Positions 44,880 to 56,105 of a DNA stretch of 64,000 bases are shown here, piece after piece. The DNA is from Onthophagus taurus (lineage: Eukaryota > Arthropoda > Insecta > Coleoptera > Scarabaeidae), in NCBI RefSeq assembly GCF_036711975.1, contig NC_091972.1, positions 32,121,001 through 32,185,000 of the forward strand, written 5' to 3'. The notes under the pieces are model-generated. The model was not told where the DNA came from. It saw only the letters and a list, made by a program, of their open reading frames with translations, and ran no database searches. Both the position numbers and the translations under genes were made by a program. The number at the start of each line of letters is the position of its first letter. Within the stretch, counting starts at the first letter, position 1.

Positions 44880-46335
44880 ATATCATCTAGATTCCGATGT
44901 GCTAAGTTTGACTATTGCGCATGCTCCTGGTGTAAGGAAAAGAGATTTCGTAAGTCAAGAATAAGGTATCTTTCTTTTTAGAAAAACTTATTCATGTAAC
45001 AATAATCTTGTATAATTTTTCATTTAAGTATTAAAAATTATTGCCACAAGAATGAATTTTTTGATACAAAAAAATTGATATTCTTCGATGTTAAGAATAT
45101 GATATACTTCATTCGATAATACTTCTATTCTTAAAACAAAAAAAATATTTTTGTTTTAAGAGTATCTTATACTTGTTTCTAACAAATACATTTAAGAATA
45201 AACTTTTCTTGAAAGTCAATTATAATTTCCCTCGGTGTATAAATCTTTTATTTTTAATTGTTAATTATTTAATTCCGTTTGTTTCATTATTTTATTTCCA
45301 TTATTTATTCCATTTGTTAATTTAATTATTTAATTATCAAAAAAAAACTATACAACCTTGTAGTTTCCTTATTATTTTTTATTTTCTTTATTGCAAAATG
45401 AAATTACACATAACGTAAATACAATAAAATTTATTTAATTTTCCATTAATCTTGATAACGTTTCATGGTACGTTGGTGGAAATAGTTACGTTTCTTGGAC
45501 GATTGTACCCCTAAAACTAAAATTTTGAGAGTTAAATCTTGAACAAATCATCAGAAATAAAAGCTTTAATCCCTCAACGTACACGCTCAAAAACTAGTAC
45601 ATAATTTATTATCTATTTAACTAATAGAAATAACATACTAGAATATTCCGAATTATTTTTTGATGACAAAATCTAGAATTAGAATAAAAATTTGGAGTAA
45701 TGCTGTTTTTTAAATATTTTTGACCAAAAGAAGGTTCTACAAAGTTTTTGCTGTGTTTTTTTTGTAAAAAGTGTACATTAATCTTTTATATAATCCGAAA
45801 GATTGTATGTATTGATGTAATTTATAACATTTTCAATCACAGCTCATTTTCTTTTCAAAAGTGTTATTAAATTAACTTTGAACGTGTAATTAAAACATTT
45901 TATACCTGTCTTTGGAATACACATGTCGCAACAGATACACCTGTCCACATCACGTGGTACGAGAATATCATCTTTACTGCATATTGGTCGACCAGGGCAT
46001 TTAATTATGAAGCAGAGAGTGGAATTACAATCTTGAAATAATCAAACTTGTTAAAATGACCTGCTCAAAATTCATATTGATTAATGTTTTATACCGTCTT
46101 TTTTTGGAATATAGTCGTCTAGGCCGCGAGGAAGTTCTTGATCAGATGTTGATATTGAATAGATCATCATTATAAATACCAAAAATACAACGATACTAAA
46201 CTTCATTGTGGATGGTTTCGATTTAGACTGGAGTAGAACAAACGTGGAAATCCTATTTTATAATATATTTGAAGGTCAAAGTAATCATTATGGAATAAAT
46301 AAGCACGTATTCTGTTAGAATTTTTTAGGGATGAC
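44880..46335. repeat. Duplicated segment C (carries peptide gene 3)
   Basis: Third copy of the unit at 33097-34450. An extra AT-rich piece is present at about 45070-45230. The co-duplicated MDIYEIAG segment follows at 46430-46633, as in segment A. Confidence 0.85.
45446..46206 (-). CDS. Secreted cysteine-rich peptide, copy 3 (three exons, best preserved)
   Basis: Exons on the reverse strand are 46206-46095, 46031-45906 and 45510-45446, with GT-AG junctions, for 100 residues. Residues 1 to about 20 are a signal peptide (MKFSIVVF start, hydrophobic core). About 21-37 are an acidic propeptide-like segment. 39-75 form an eight-cysteine domain C-x4-C-x4-C-x5-C-x13-C-x-C-C-x2-C, and 80-100 are a basic tail rich in Lys, Arg and His. 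Exons 1 and 3 differ from the other copies by only a few residues. The cysteine exon shares little with copy 2 beyond the cysteines and an SKDDI stretch. All splice sites and all eight cysteines are intact, so this copy is the likeliest to be functional. No family recognised. Confidence 0.72.
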
Positions 46336-46429
46336 TCGAAATGGAAAGAAACAGTACACTGTAAAAAATAACTAACTCTACTTTAAATCTAACATGTTTC
46401 CAGGAGGTTCATTCATTAAGCGATTAAGC

Positions 46430-46633
46430 AGCCCTCATTTTTTTCTTAAAAAAGTAAAAATGGATATTTATGAGATAGCTGGTGAAATGGAATTGATGGA
46501 ACTGTATCGACCATCATCTACTGTGTCTACCACTCTTCCTATGGAATGCGACTGTTCTCTCAAAACCAATACGAAGACATCTCATGTTTTCATGACAAGA
46601 ATTTATTTTTTCAATTTTATTTCGGTTCGTTAA
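46430..46633 (+). repeat. Co-duplicated open segment (MDIYEIAG), copy 2
   Basis: Counterpart of 34700-34912: it reads MDIYEIAGEMELMEL, RPSSTVSTTLPME and HVFMTRIYFF in the same forward frame. Conservation of frame in both copies hints at past coding use. Confidence 0.45.
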
Positions 46634-46639
46634 ATATAC

Positions 46640-47227
46640 CGTGTGTTGGAAGAAAAGTGGCAAGAGTTAAAATTACTTGCCAAGAGTGCTCTACTACAAT
46701 TTTTTTTAGAAATCGCGTGTCAAACTTAATAGACATAAATTCATTTAACCTTAATTCAAACTAATATCTTTTTTTTGAAAAAGTAAGGACTGTTGTTGTT
46801 TGATTTTTAAGTTCTATAGAAGCATGCTTCATAAGGTGTTCGTCCCTTGCCCCAATCTCAGATAATTTTAAATTTAAAAAATTGTAAGAATCGCGCTTGC
46901 TCACGGTTACGTCACCCCCGAAACGACCGTGTCCAATTTGGAAATCAAAAATCTCTCTCTTCGACCGGGCGTGAGCAGAAGAAGATCGGTGTTGCGCGTC
47001 ATTGATGAGACATAATTAAACTAACTAATTTAAATAATGTGAGAACAAGGGGAAGGATTAAAAGTAAGACTAATTTGAAATATCTTTTATTTTATTTCTT
47101 TTCTTCTTTTATTAATCCACCAGCACCTTAAAATATTTGTCCCGGCTTCTTGTCGCGCGATCATAAGGAATACATTATTAAAAAGATCACTATTAAATTG
47201 CGAACATTTTTTAACGTTTTTTAACAT
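46640..47227. other. Spacer, nothing recognised
   Basis: Mixed AT-rich sequence. A more GC-rich patch at 46890-46990 (TCACGGTTACGTCACCCCCG) has no coding frame and no partner repeat in the window. Confidence 0.3.
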
Positions 47228-47644
47228 TTACCACTTAACTAATTGTAAGAGACATGGATTTTTTTTCTTATTTTTACCAGAACAGGTATGAGTTAGCCTC
47301 TCACCCGGTGTCCGTTTGACGTTGAGTTTCGGGACATTCTGTATATTACAAATTCTAACAGTTCTCTTTTCTACGCATTTATCCGAACTATTGTTCGAAC
47401 ATTTATTAATCTTTGTAGTTTTAATAATTTTGTAACAATTAGTAGATGGATCACATTCAGGTGCAGAAATTTCTGATGTCTCATATGTCGACTGTTGAGG
47501 TTCTTGATGTATTAACGATTGACTCCAGGAGAAGAAAGAACACAGAGTCGGCTGAATTGTTTTCTTTTTTAATTCCTTTTGAAGTTCTTTATAATAATGA
47601 TAAGCTTTATTTCCATCTTTAAAAAAATGTATAGAAAACGTCAC
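47228..47644 (-). CDS. Unidentified 138-codon reverse frame, co-duplicated with the peptide locus
   Basis: The open frame holds KAYHYYKELQKELKKKTIQP, SFFSWSQSLIHQEPQQS, a Cys/Ser/Asn-rich middle and a basic C-terminus. The first half is matched by a truncated frame at 35400-35205. No family recognised, no signal peptide. The conserved half may derive from an exon or from a transposon. Whether it is expressed cannot be judged. Confidence 0.35.
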   Translation of the reverse strand: MTFSIHFFKDGNKAYHYYKELQKELKKKTIQPTLCSFFSWSQSLIHQEPQQSTYETSEISAPECDPSTNCYKIIKTTKINKCSNNSSDKCVEKRTVRICNIQNVPKLNVKRTPGERLTHTCSGKNKKKNPCLLQLVKW

Positions 47645-47689
47645 ATAATATTTAAACAGTAATCTACCGTAATGGCTCTAGAAAAAAGT

Positions 47690-48600
47690 CATTTATCGAA
47701 TACAAATTTCTTTATAAAAGATGTTGTTTGAGATAGCTTTTGAATCCTGTGGACGATCTTATTTTCAAACTATTGGGTAGATGGTTGAAGACCTTAACAC
47801 AAAAATGAAGTAGGTACATTTTTGTATCTTAGTAGACTGCGTTTTTGATGGAAATAAATAGACATCTTCTATTCCACGTGTGTCATAAGTCATAACAGTG
47901 TTGTTGTTCATATTTTTTAAAGAAAGTATAGTTATTTTTTATAGATATTGGTGATTCAAGAATCGCTAACGACGGTATTGTCAGAATTTTATAATATTTA
48001 AAAATGGGTTTACATGGTTCCCTTATTTCAAGTCCGAAAACTGAAAATTTTTTTCTGCGCTGTGATGATACGACTCACATCAACCGACTGACCCCAGAAA
48101 ATCACTCCATACGCCCGATTTATCTTATAGCTAAGTAGATAGCTAAGTAGTTAATATCCTGTTTCTATGAAAGATTCACATCAATTTTAACACCCAAGAA
48201 CATCACCTCTTCTGCAAAGTTGAGTTATTTGCCATTGAATTTCAAATTGATGTCAGAGTTGGTCGCTGCAGCACTCCCAATCATCACAACGTTTGTTTTT
48301 TCTATATTAAGTTGAAGGTTGTTGTTAGAAAACCAATTGTGTAGTAAACTGAAGTTATTTTGTATTTGTGCTGTTTTCGCAGTTAGTACTGTAGTGGCGT
48401 CATCTGCAAATAATACCAGTAAATCATCAATTACTCCAGGAAGACCATTGATGTATAAAAGAAGTAGGAACGGTAACAATATCGATCCTTGCGTCACTCC
48501 TTGTAGAACCCGTACCCATTTTGATGCGAGTTAATTTTCATTTCGTTTATAAGCGATAACACACTGTTCTCTGTCGGAGAGGTAAGATCTGAACCACTCT
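47690..48600 (-). pseudogene. LINE RT fragment, decayed
   Basis: Reverse strand: WFRSYLSDREQCV (48600), GVTQGSILLPFLLLLYINGLP (48490), LFADDATTVLTA (48410), NLQLNIEKTNVVMIG (48310), then a stop-filled C-terminal region to about 47690. The catalytic box is present as FADD. Joined head to head with the forward LINE starting near 48600. Confidence 0.75.
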
Positions 48601-49920
48601 ACCACAAGGCTTCGATATTCCCATAACACTTTTTCACTCGTACGCTGATGACACCCAGATTTATTACTCGTTTCTACCTTCAGATCTTCAACGCGCCATG
48701 GGTATTATTAACAACGATATATCAAATATTTTACAATTCTCGAGAGATCACTCCCTACACATCAATAGCGCTAAAACTACAGCTACTGTCTTTGGCACGG
48801 ATCATGCGCGCTCACTTTTACGCCCAATAACCTTAGTTATAGATGGACAACATATTGAAGTACAAAATACTGTGAAAAGTCTGGGTGTAATAATGGACGG
48901 TCAGCTGTCGTTTACAAAGCATATCAATCTCACCATACAGAGGGCCTTCGCGGCACTAAAGGTGATTTTTAATAACAGGTTTTCACTAAATCAAAATACA
49001 AAAAAACTACTATGCGACTTACTAGTGCTGTCTAGATTTAACTATTGCGACACTGTTTATGGCGCTTTTTTGTCAGCGGTGGATGTGGGTAGAATACAGA
49101 AAATGCAAAAATCGTGTCTGAGATTGATATATGGTATTCGTAGCCGTCAACCTATATCGTACAAATTAAAAGAAGTGAAGTGGTTAAACATGGAGAATCG
49201 ACGTTTATTGCATTGTTTATGTATGTATCACAAAATTATCACCAATAAGTCACCACCATATCTGTACAAAAAATTAACTTATAGTACAGATGTGCATAAT
49301 CTCAATCTCAGACATAGAGGCTTGCTTGAAATACCTGCACACCGGATAGAGTTTTTTAAACGATGCTTCTCATATCAGATAGTCTTGAAATACAATTCGC
49401 TACCGGATGAGTTTAAAAAATGCGCGTCGAAACAATTTAAAATCAAGTACACACGATACCTCTGTGCTCTCTCTGGCTTTCGTGTCTGACGCCTGTCGCA
49501 GTTTCAAGCTCTGTGGCTGTTTCAGTGAATTATTCAATGTAACAGTGAACTGTTGTTTCTCTGTTTTTTCTGCTTCGTTCGATGATGGGTCTGCATTTCA
49601 TATAATATTAAGTTTTTGTTTTATCTTTTTTTTCTCTTTTTTAAGGTTAGGGAAAATTTAATTTATCGTTGTTCTTTTGTTGTTTGTAGTTTATTTTTTG
49701 AGTTCATTTGATCAATTGTGCTTCTTTTTTTTGTGTTTAATGTAATATAAAGGTTATGTTTGAAAAGCGTCTTGTCGCAATTTTGCGTCAGACGAAACAT
49801 CGCCAATTTTCATTCCTATGTATATCGTTTTGGTTTTTTACTGTTTGTTTGTATATATATATATATATATACTTGTTTTGGAAATGGAAATAAAGTTTAT
49901 TATTAATATTATTATTATTA
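48600..49920 (+). pseudogene. 5'-truncated LINE with (TTA)n tail
   Basis: Starts within RT at SYADDTQIYYSF (48632) and stays open, with a frame change near 48700, through SLGVIMDGQLSFTKHI, LVLSRFNYCDTVYG and RIQKMQKSCLRLIYGI to a stop at 49489. A 3' UTR follows, then (AT)n and a TTATTAATATTATTATTATT tail ending at 49920. The family is the same as 57697-59975 and 56110-57482. Confidence 0.85.
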
Positions 49921-49924
49921 ACAA

Positions 49925-52170
49925 TATATACGTCGTTTAAGCGTTCGATTTTACGGAATTCCCAAGGAAAAGAATGAGAGCATTGAGGGGAAGGTGATAG
50001 AGATTATTAATGAGAAGTTGCAAATTCCGATTACTGCTGATTGTATAGACCGTTGTCACCGAGTGGGTTCCTACGAGGGCAAAGGCAAGAAGCTGCCGAT
50101 TTCTGTTATTGTTAAATTCGTTAGTTACAAGTCTCGGGCCAAAGTTATGAAGGTAAAATCAAAGTTAAAGGGTTCTCGTATGGCGGTTTGTTAGGATTTA
50201 ACATCACCCCCATTTACGTTATTGAAAAAGGCTCGCGAGAAATTCGGTTACACGTATGCATGGTACCATGATGGTAAAATATTTGTTAATTGTAATAATT
50301 CTACTATTTGTATAAAACCAGCGGCAGATGTCGAACGCTTCTTCAAAATAATGTAAAATGATGTGAAAGTTTCTTTTCTTATTGGCACTCTTTTTCTTTT
50401 TGTTTTGTTTTTATTTGTTTCTTTTTCTTCTCTTTTTTTTCCTTTCTCTCTTCTTCTTCCCTTGGCGATTATACTTTGTCGTATTGGCTTCTATAGCGCG
50501 ATTTCGTTTTGCTTTGGTGTTGTTATTATTACCATTATGTGTACTATTGTTATTATCATTGATACCTTTTTTTTGCTGCCTCTTTGGTTTTGATATTTGT
50601 TTTCACAGAGCGATTTGCTCAGTGTAAATCTATATTACTGGTCTGACTGAAACCTGGTTAAACGATTCTCATGACATTAGAATAACCTATTGAAGAAGTA
50701 CCTATTTAAATATTGATTCATATTCTTTCTTGCGGTAAGATAGATGTAGCCGTGGCGGTGGAGTGGCGATGTATATCGGAAATAACATAAAATATAGTAT
50801 TATCCCAACTAATAGAACAACTATGGATTCTGATTCGGCTCAATGGAACGGCAATGGCTGTCGGTGTTGTGTACAGACCCCCTAATCTTAATCTTGTTAG
50901 TTTTATGGAGGAACTTGAGAATAGTTTGGCCGCAATTGCACCTGAGTGTGATGATTTGGTGTTACTCGGCGATTTTAATGTAAATTTATTGAAGTGTGAT
51001 AATCAAACTTCAGCTTTGCTCGATTTAACGTCTTCTCTTGGTCTAGTTCAAATTATTGATTCCCCCGTGTGACTGTTTGTCGGTCAGTCTAATTGACTTA
51101 ATTTTTCTTTTGAATCAGACGTCATTACTTAATCAAAATACCGAACATGTAAACATATCTGATCATGATTTAATTTACTGTGAACTTGGCGTTGCGACTA
51201 AAGTATCTCTCCCGTGTTATCGTACTTACCGTAATTTTAATGATTTCAACTATGACAATTTTCTAGCTGATCTCCATAATTTACCGTTAGCTTTTATTTA
51301 CGATACAGATGATGTGAATTGGATGGCAGAATTCCTAAATAATGTATTAATGTATTTAATGAATTATCATATGCCTCTAGTTACTTCACGCTTTACTAAG
51401 CCTCCTGCGCCTTGGTTGCCGAGTACAATCAGACAAATGCAGTGTCTTCGCGACAATGCATATAGGGCATTTAAAAGGAATGGGCTGCATTCCTCTTGGG
51501 ATTATTATAAATCACTGCGAAATCTTACTAATGAATCGATACGGAGATTAAGGGGAATCGAGCTAGCTCCGAAGCGCTCGTTTTGCGTTGCGGACGATCT
51601 TGCTGACCCTGATACCATAAATCGGTTCTTCATAAACTCGTTGCCCAATTTGCCACGCGACAATAAAATGTATAATTTTTATATAACTCATAGGATAATC
51701 GTAAATAAATTCTCGTTTAGGCGGGTTGATGAGGACCTGATGATGCGCGTCATACACACTATTAAAAATAACTCGGCGGGTCTCGATGGAACATTAAATT
51801 TATTCAACTATGTTCTCATCATATTTTGCTTTTTATTACACATTTGGTAAATGGGTGCTTCTCTGTAGGTCATTTCTCCACTTGTTGGAAAATATCCATG
51901 GTTCTGCCTCTACCAAAGAAAGCGAATGTTGATCACCTCAAAGACCTTCGTCCAATTAGTATTTTACCGATATTGGCAAAAATTACAGAAAGAGTAATCG
52001 AATCACACTTAAAGGACTATGTTACGGAATACAACCTTTTACCGCCTACACAGTCAGGTTTTAGAAAGCATTATGGCTGTAATACAGCTCTATCGAATAT
52101 TGTGGACGATGTCGTACGAAGCACAGACCAAGGAAAATTCAAATTCATTTTATTGTGTTTTAAGATATCT
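49925..52170 (+). pseudogene. LINE fragment: ORF1 C-terminus, endonuclease and RT fingers
   Basis: 49935-50355 is the RNA-binding part of ORF1 (RFYGIPKEKNESIEGK, IDRCHRVGSY, then a stop and KKAREKFGYTYAWYHDGKIF). A T-rich spacer follows. ORF2 pieces are GVVYRPPNLNLVSF and LLGDFNVNLLKCD (50860-51000), NISDHDLIYCELG (51150), APWLPSTIRQMQCLRDNAYRAFKR (51410), then DLRPISILPILAK and QSGFRKHYGCNTALSNIVDD to about 52150, where it ends in RT motif 3. Several frame breaks. Its ORF1 matches that at 62333-63010. Confidence 0.82.
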
Positions 52171-52239
52171 TCCTTTACACTCGTCATGGATTACTTAGTA
52201 TTAACAAATAAATACATATATTATATAATTACAAATTGA

Positions 52240-52731
52240 CAAAAAATTATATAGTTACGAAAACAGTTACAAAATTCAGACACAACATTCTGTGTTTAGG
52301 AATTCCTCAACAGAATAGAAAGCGCCGCATAATAAAAATGGTTTTAAACGCCGCTTCAAAGAGTCATTTGAGTTGTTTGGTTTCAAATACCCTTAAGTCC
52401 AAATTTTTCGATTTTGAGAAAACGGCAAAAAAGTATTTTGGGATGATTTTGGCGTTAATAATTCAAACATAATTTATTTGTTATTAGAAGACTTATTGAA
52501 GTTTCAAAAATTCTATAACCACGTCTTTTGAAATAGATATAAAAATCACAAAGTGGATTTAAAAATGGTGTTTGGTTGCGTTTGCTACCAAACTGTGGAT
52601 TAAGGCTCATTTGAATCTGAACAAAATGGATTAGGCATGAATTGAAAGTGAATCAAAACTCTTTGTAGCTAATAACAGGAAACTTTATTTTTTGAAAGAT
52701 ATGTTATTTAAAAACTGTACTTAAAAAACTC
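52240..52731. other. Spacer after the LINE fragment
   Basis: AT-rich. Contains the presumed 3' UTR of the reverse-strand DUF7869-type frame. Nothing else recognised. Confidence 0.3.
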
Positions 52732-53937
52732 TTAAACTGTAACATCAGGTATATTTTCGGTTGATTCACATAAACTAGGCTCTTCGTCCCCACTGTCTTC
52801 TCGAGAATCGCCAGGAATATTATTGTTCTGAAATTTTCCCAACACATCTCTATAATAAGCCAAATTTTCTACCGCTCTCCATTTCTTTCCATAATGTTTG
52901 CTTAACAAATTATTTACATCTCTCATTTTCAGATCTTTTGGTTTCACTCCGGTAGGAATTTCTTTTGGCTGGATATTCATGGCGGTTTGGTTTTTCCTAA
53001 AAACTCCTTTGAATGTTCCGGTGTCTGAACGGTAAGATAACTCACCTCGAATGGTGATGGCGTTTTTGTTGCCACGTCGTATAATATATCTCTTACATTG
53101 GTTAAATTTAAAATGCCACTGAGATACTGGCTTAAGGATTTTTTGACCAGCACCTTTCCAATCACTATCGGGAACATCTTTTCCAAGTTTAAAAACAGTA
53201 GCATGTTCTTGAAAAATATTTATGTACTCTTCTGGCATTACAATTTCTTCTTTCTTTCTTATTTCTTTTTCGATAGTAGCAAAAACCCTGTCAGGTGGAA
53301 TGTAGGAGTGCCCAACCACTGGGAATACCAGCTCGATTGTTCTAATAGAACTGCTTATACTGCTTAGCCATTTGAACAACATACATATCATAATGGTATT
53401 TTTATTTTGGCCGCCGCATCCATCGGCGACCAATCGAAGTGTATCTATTCCCTCTAAGTTACTATTGTTTAAAGTGTAAAAGACGCAGCTTGCGATTTCG
53501 TTGGCGCCCTTGGCATGTTCATCTTCAGTCCACGTGAAAATTTTAACATTATCTTTTGTTAACGGAGCATGTGAGTGCCCCACTACAGTAGTGAAGTTGT
53601 AAATGTACAGTTGTCTACTATAATAGGTACTTTGATCTGGTATTTTGGGCAAAACCAAGTTTTTCTGACAATCAAAAGAAATTGTCAGAAGGCCGTCCCG
53701 TTTCTCTTTTAGCTGTTCAAAAAATGCTTTGGCCCTGAGCTTATGTATTCGGTATTCTGTAGTTAGCACTGTTTTAATAGATGCAACCTTTTCATTTTTA
53801 ATTTTTTCCCGGAGTTCAAGACACTTAGAGCAAACATCGGTGCTAGGAGATCCAAAGCCGATGTTGAAGGAAGTATTAAAAATAAATCGAAAGTAGCTCT
53901 CTTTAATATCTAAAGGCTGTCTATTTGATTTGAATTT
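52732..53937 (-). CDS. DUF7869-type protein, probably transposon-derived, N-terminus absent
   Basis: An open reverse frame of about 400 codons from a stop at 53938 to TAA at 52732. It opens with YFRFIFNTSFNIGFGSPSTD and a CSKC pair. The core continues ISFDCQKNLVLPKIPDQSTY by parts, VADGCGGQNKN, VFPVVGHSYIPPDRVF and PEEYINIF, and the end is acidic. These are the signatures of a family widespread in insects and other animals, usually multi-copy and annotated only as DUF7869; the Asp-rich motifs suggest an RNase H-like fold (inference). There is no internal Met near the start of the frame, so an upstream exon or 5' truncation is needed. Codons and frame are intact, unlike the surrounding LINEs. 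Confidence 0.65.
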   Translation of the reverse strand, partial: KFKSNRQPLDIKESYFRFIFNTSFNIGFGSPSTDVCSKCLELREKIKNEKVASIKTVLTTEYRIHKLRAKAFFEQLKEKRDGLLTISFDCQKNLVLPKIPDQSTYYSRQLYIYNFTTVVGHSHAPLTKDNVKIFTWTEDEHAKGANEIASCVFYTLNNSNLEGIDTLRLVADGCGGQNKNTIMICMLFKWLSSISSSIRTIELVFPVVGHSYIPPDRVFATIEKEIRKKEEIVMPEEYINIFQEHATVFKLGKDVPDSDWKGAGQKILKPVSQWHFKFNQCKRYIIRRGNKNAITIRGELSYRSDTGTFKGVFRKNQTAMNIQPKEIPTGVKPKDLKMRDVNNLLSKHYGKKWRAVENLAYYRDVLGKFQNNNIPGDSREDSGDEEPSLCESTENIPDVTV

Positions 53938-54122
53938 TTAAGGGATTCGCGCGTTTTTTAATACAAATCATTGAGTATTTTATAGAAAACAACTTTTTCT
54001 AACAGATGGCGTATATATCTCATTTTTGCCCAAAAATGGATTTAGGGGATTGAAACCAGACAACTCATTTGAGAGACTTCTCGCGTCAAGCGGTAAGCGA
54101 TTAAACAGTATATATCAGGACG

Positions 54123-54551
54123 TATACAGCGTGTCCCGTATCTTCCGCATCAGAGCATTATACGGTTGTAGGATATATTATTCTGAAGCGATCTTTCTAA
54201 TAAATTTTTTTCGAAATGTTTATAATAACCGCACGGGAACTGTTTAAAGGAACTGTTTTTCGTCCAATCAGCAGATCGCAAATCAGACTCAGGTAATCGG
54301 TGCCACCCTCGGCCGGTCCGCTACGCCGATGATAACTTGTTTCCCACGTGTACTCACCAATAAATTCGTCATGGAAAGAGAAATAAACTTTTTCGATGAA
54401 TCAAAGTTGTCCGTTATTGGTCGTCGTTAAACAGTTCCCGTGCGGTTATTATAAACATTTCGAAAAAATTTTATTAGAAAGATCGCTTCAGAATAATGTA
54501 TTCTACAACCGTATAATGCTCTGATGCGGAAGATACGGGACACGCTGTATA
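54123..54551. mobile_element. 430-bp inverted-repeat MITE (ATACAGCGTGTCCC termini)
   Basis: Left arm 54123-54246 and right arm 54427-54551 are near-perfect inverted copies of about 124 bp: ATACAGCGTGTCCCGTATCT to CCGCACGGGAACTGTTTAA on the left, complement on the right. The loop is about 180 bp. It truncates the adjacent LINE, so the terminal peptide of that LINE frame (SVSRIFRIRALYGC) is MITE sequence. Confidence 0.88.
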
Positions 54552-56105
54552 TCGGGCCCCGTTGAGACTTTTCTAATCTGCAAAAATTAGTCCGAATATC
54601 ATGCTTGCCTCTCGTGTCATAATGATGAAAATTAGAAGAGATATCATAGGAGTGTTTATTCTTATTGGCATATAAAATTGCTTCCAATATAAATTCTGAT
54701 GGAATAGTTAAAATGTTTAGCCTCTTGAAGAGAGGCTTGCAGTTCTCCGTAAAACCGACCCCACCAAGCACACGGATAGCTCTACGCTGGAGCTTGAAAA
54801 TATGACTACTAGCTGAAATATTTCCCCATGCCAATATACAATATGTCAAAAGCGAGTGGACTAAAGCATAGTATGCCATTCTCGCAGTTTCAGGAGGAAC
54901 CGTAAGAACTACACGTTTCAGTGCGTAAATGTTTCGGCTCACCCTGGCCCCCACAGCTTGAGCATGCTCGTCAAACCTTAATTTTGGAGCTGTTACAATT
55001 ACGCCTAAAAACTTAGTGCCGTTGGGATTCTGAGGGGGAAGATCTCTAAGGCCAAGTGACATATGTACCGTTTTAGAGTTATTAAGAGAAAGTTCATTTG
55101 CCACAGTCCAATCAGCACTCCGCATCACATTATCCGATATACGGAGTAAATCATCAATGCATGGACTACGAATCAACAGGGTAGCATCATCAGCATAAAG
55201 AAAGCATTCAACATTGTTCCCAACATAATAGGGTAGGTCATTAATAAATAATAGAAACAGCAGAGGCCCAAGAACCCTGTGGAACCCCTCTACGTACCGG
55301 AATGCGATTTGAGACTTTAGAATCACAGTTTACACATTGATTCCTTCCCTCCAGGCCAAAGTTATAAACTGTTTTAAGGTTTTCTAAAAGAATTCTATGC
55401 GATACGCAGTCAAACGCTCGCGATACATCAATAAATATAGCAACTCAATATTCACCGTTCCCAAAAGCTTGTAAGCATGAATTCAGGAAGTTCACCACAG
55501 CATCGTTAGTACCCAAGCCTTGTCGAAAACCAAACTGGTTTTTAAACAACACATTATTAGTTATTAGTTAAAGACTGCACGTTCAAAAATTTTAGAAAAA
55601 GCAGGTAAGATACTAATTGGCCTATAATTGCCAGCATCTTGCACATCGCCTCCCTTAAAAATAGGAATTATAAACGCATTTTTCAATAAATTTGGAAATC
55701 TACTGTTTCTGAAGGTTAAGTTGATTAGCTTTGTTAATGGAAAAATCAAAACAGTAATATTTTTCGTTAAACATCGCATTGAAACGCCATAAATATCTTT
55801 GGTACTACTATTTTTTGAGGATTGCAACAATTGACGCACCTCAGTTTGAGAAACCTCATCCAGCCCGAAACATTTTCTCGTGAATAGAGGCATATTACAC
55901 ATGTTTAAAGCTGAAGATGATACAGTTGGAAGAGGATCAACTAACTTTTCCGGTAAATCAACCAAGTACCTATTTAATGTATCAGGATCAAAAGTAGATG
56001 AAGATTTCTTTCGATAGCCTATATTTCCATTTTTTTCATTCCAGCTAGCCTTCATCCTATTGGTTGATTGTTTTATACACTGTGAAGCTGCCTGTGTTTG
56101 TTGAA
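54552..56105 (-). pseudogene. LINE RT, frame-disrupted
   Basis: Right to left: linker and RT fingers (FDPDTLNRYLVDLPEKL, FKGGDVQDAGNYRPISILPAFSKIFERA, 56040-55565), FKNQFGFRQGLGTNDAV (55540), VSRAFDCVSHRILLENL (55420), a damaged PQG-LGPLLF, LYADDATLL (55190), FLGVIVTAPKLRFDEH and the C-terminal LQRRAIRVLGGVGF (54780). Frameshifts near 55560 and 55320. Its 3' end is replaced by the MITE. Confidence 0.85.

Noticed and set aside
50363-50627. Hydrophobic forward frames that look like membrane segments
   Set aside because: T-rich spacer between LINE ORF1 and ORF2; the same T-rich spacer occurs at 63011-63275.
54427-54560. C-terminal extension of the LINE frame (SVSRIFRIRALYGC)
   Set aside because: This sequence belongs to the MITE arm, as the inverted copy at 54123-54246 shows.
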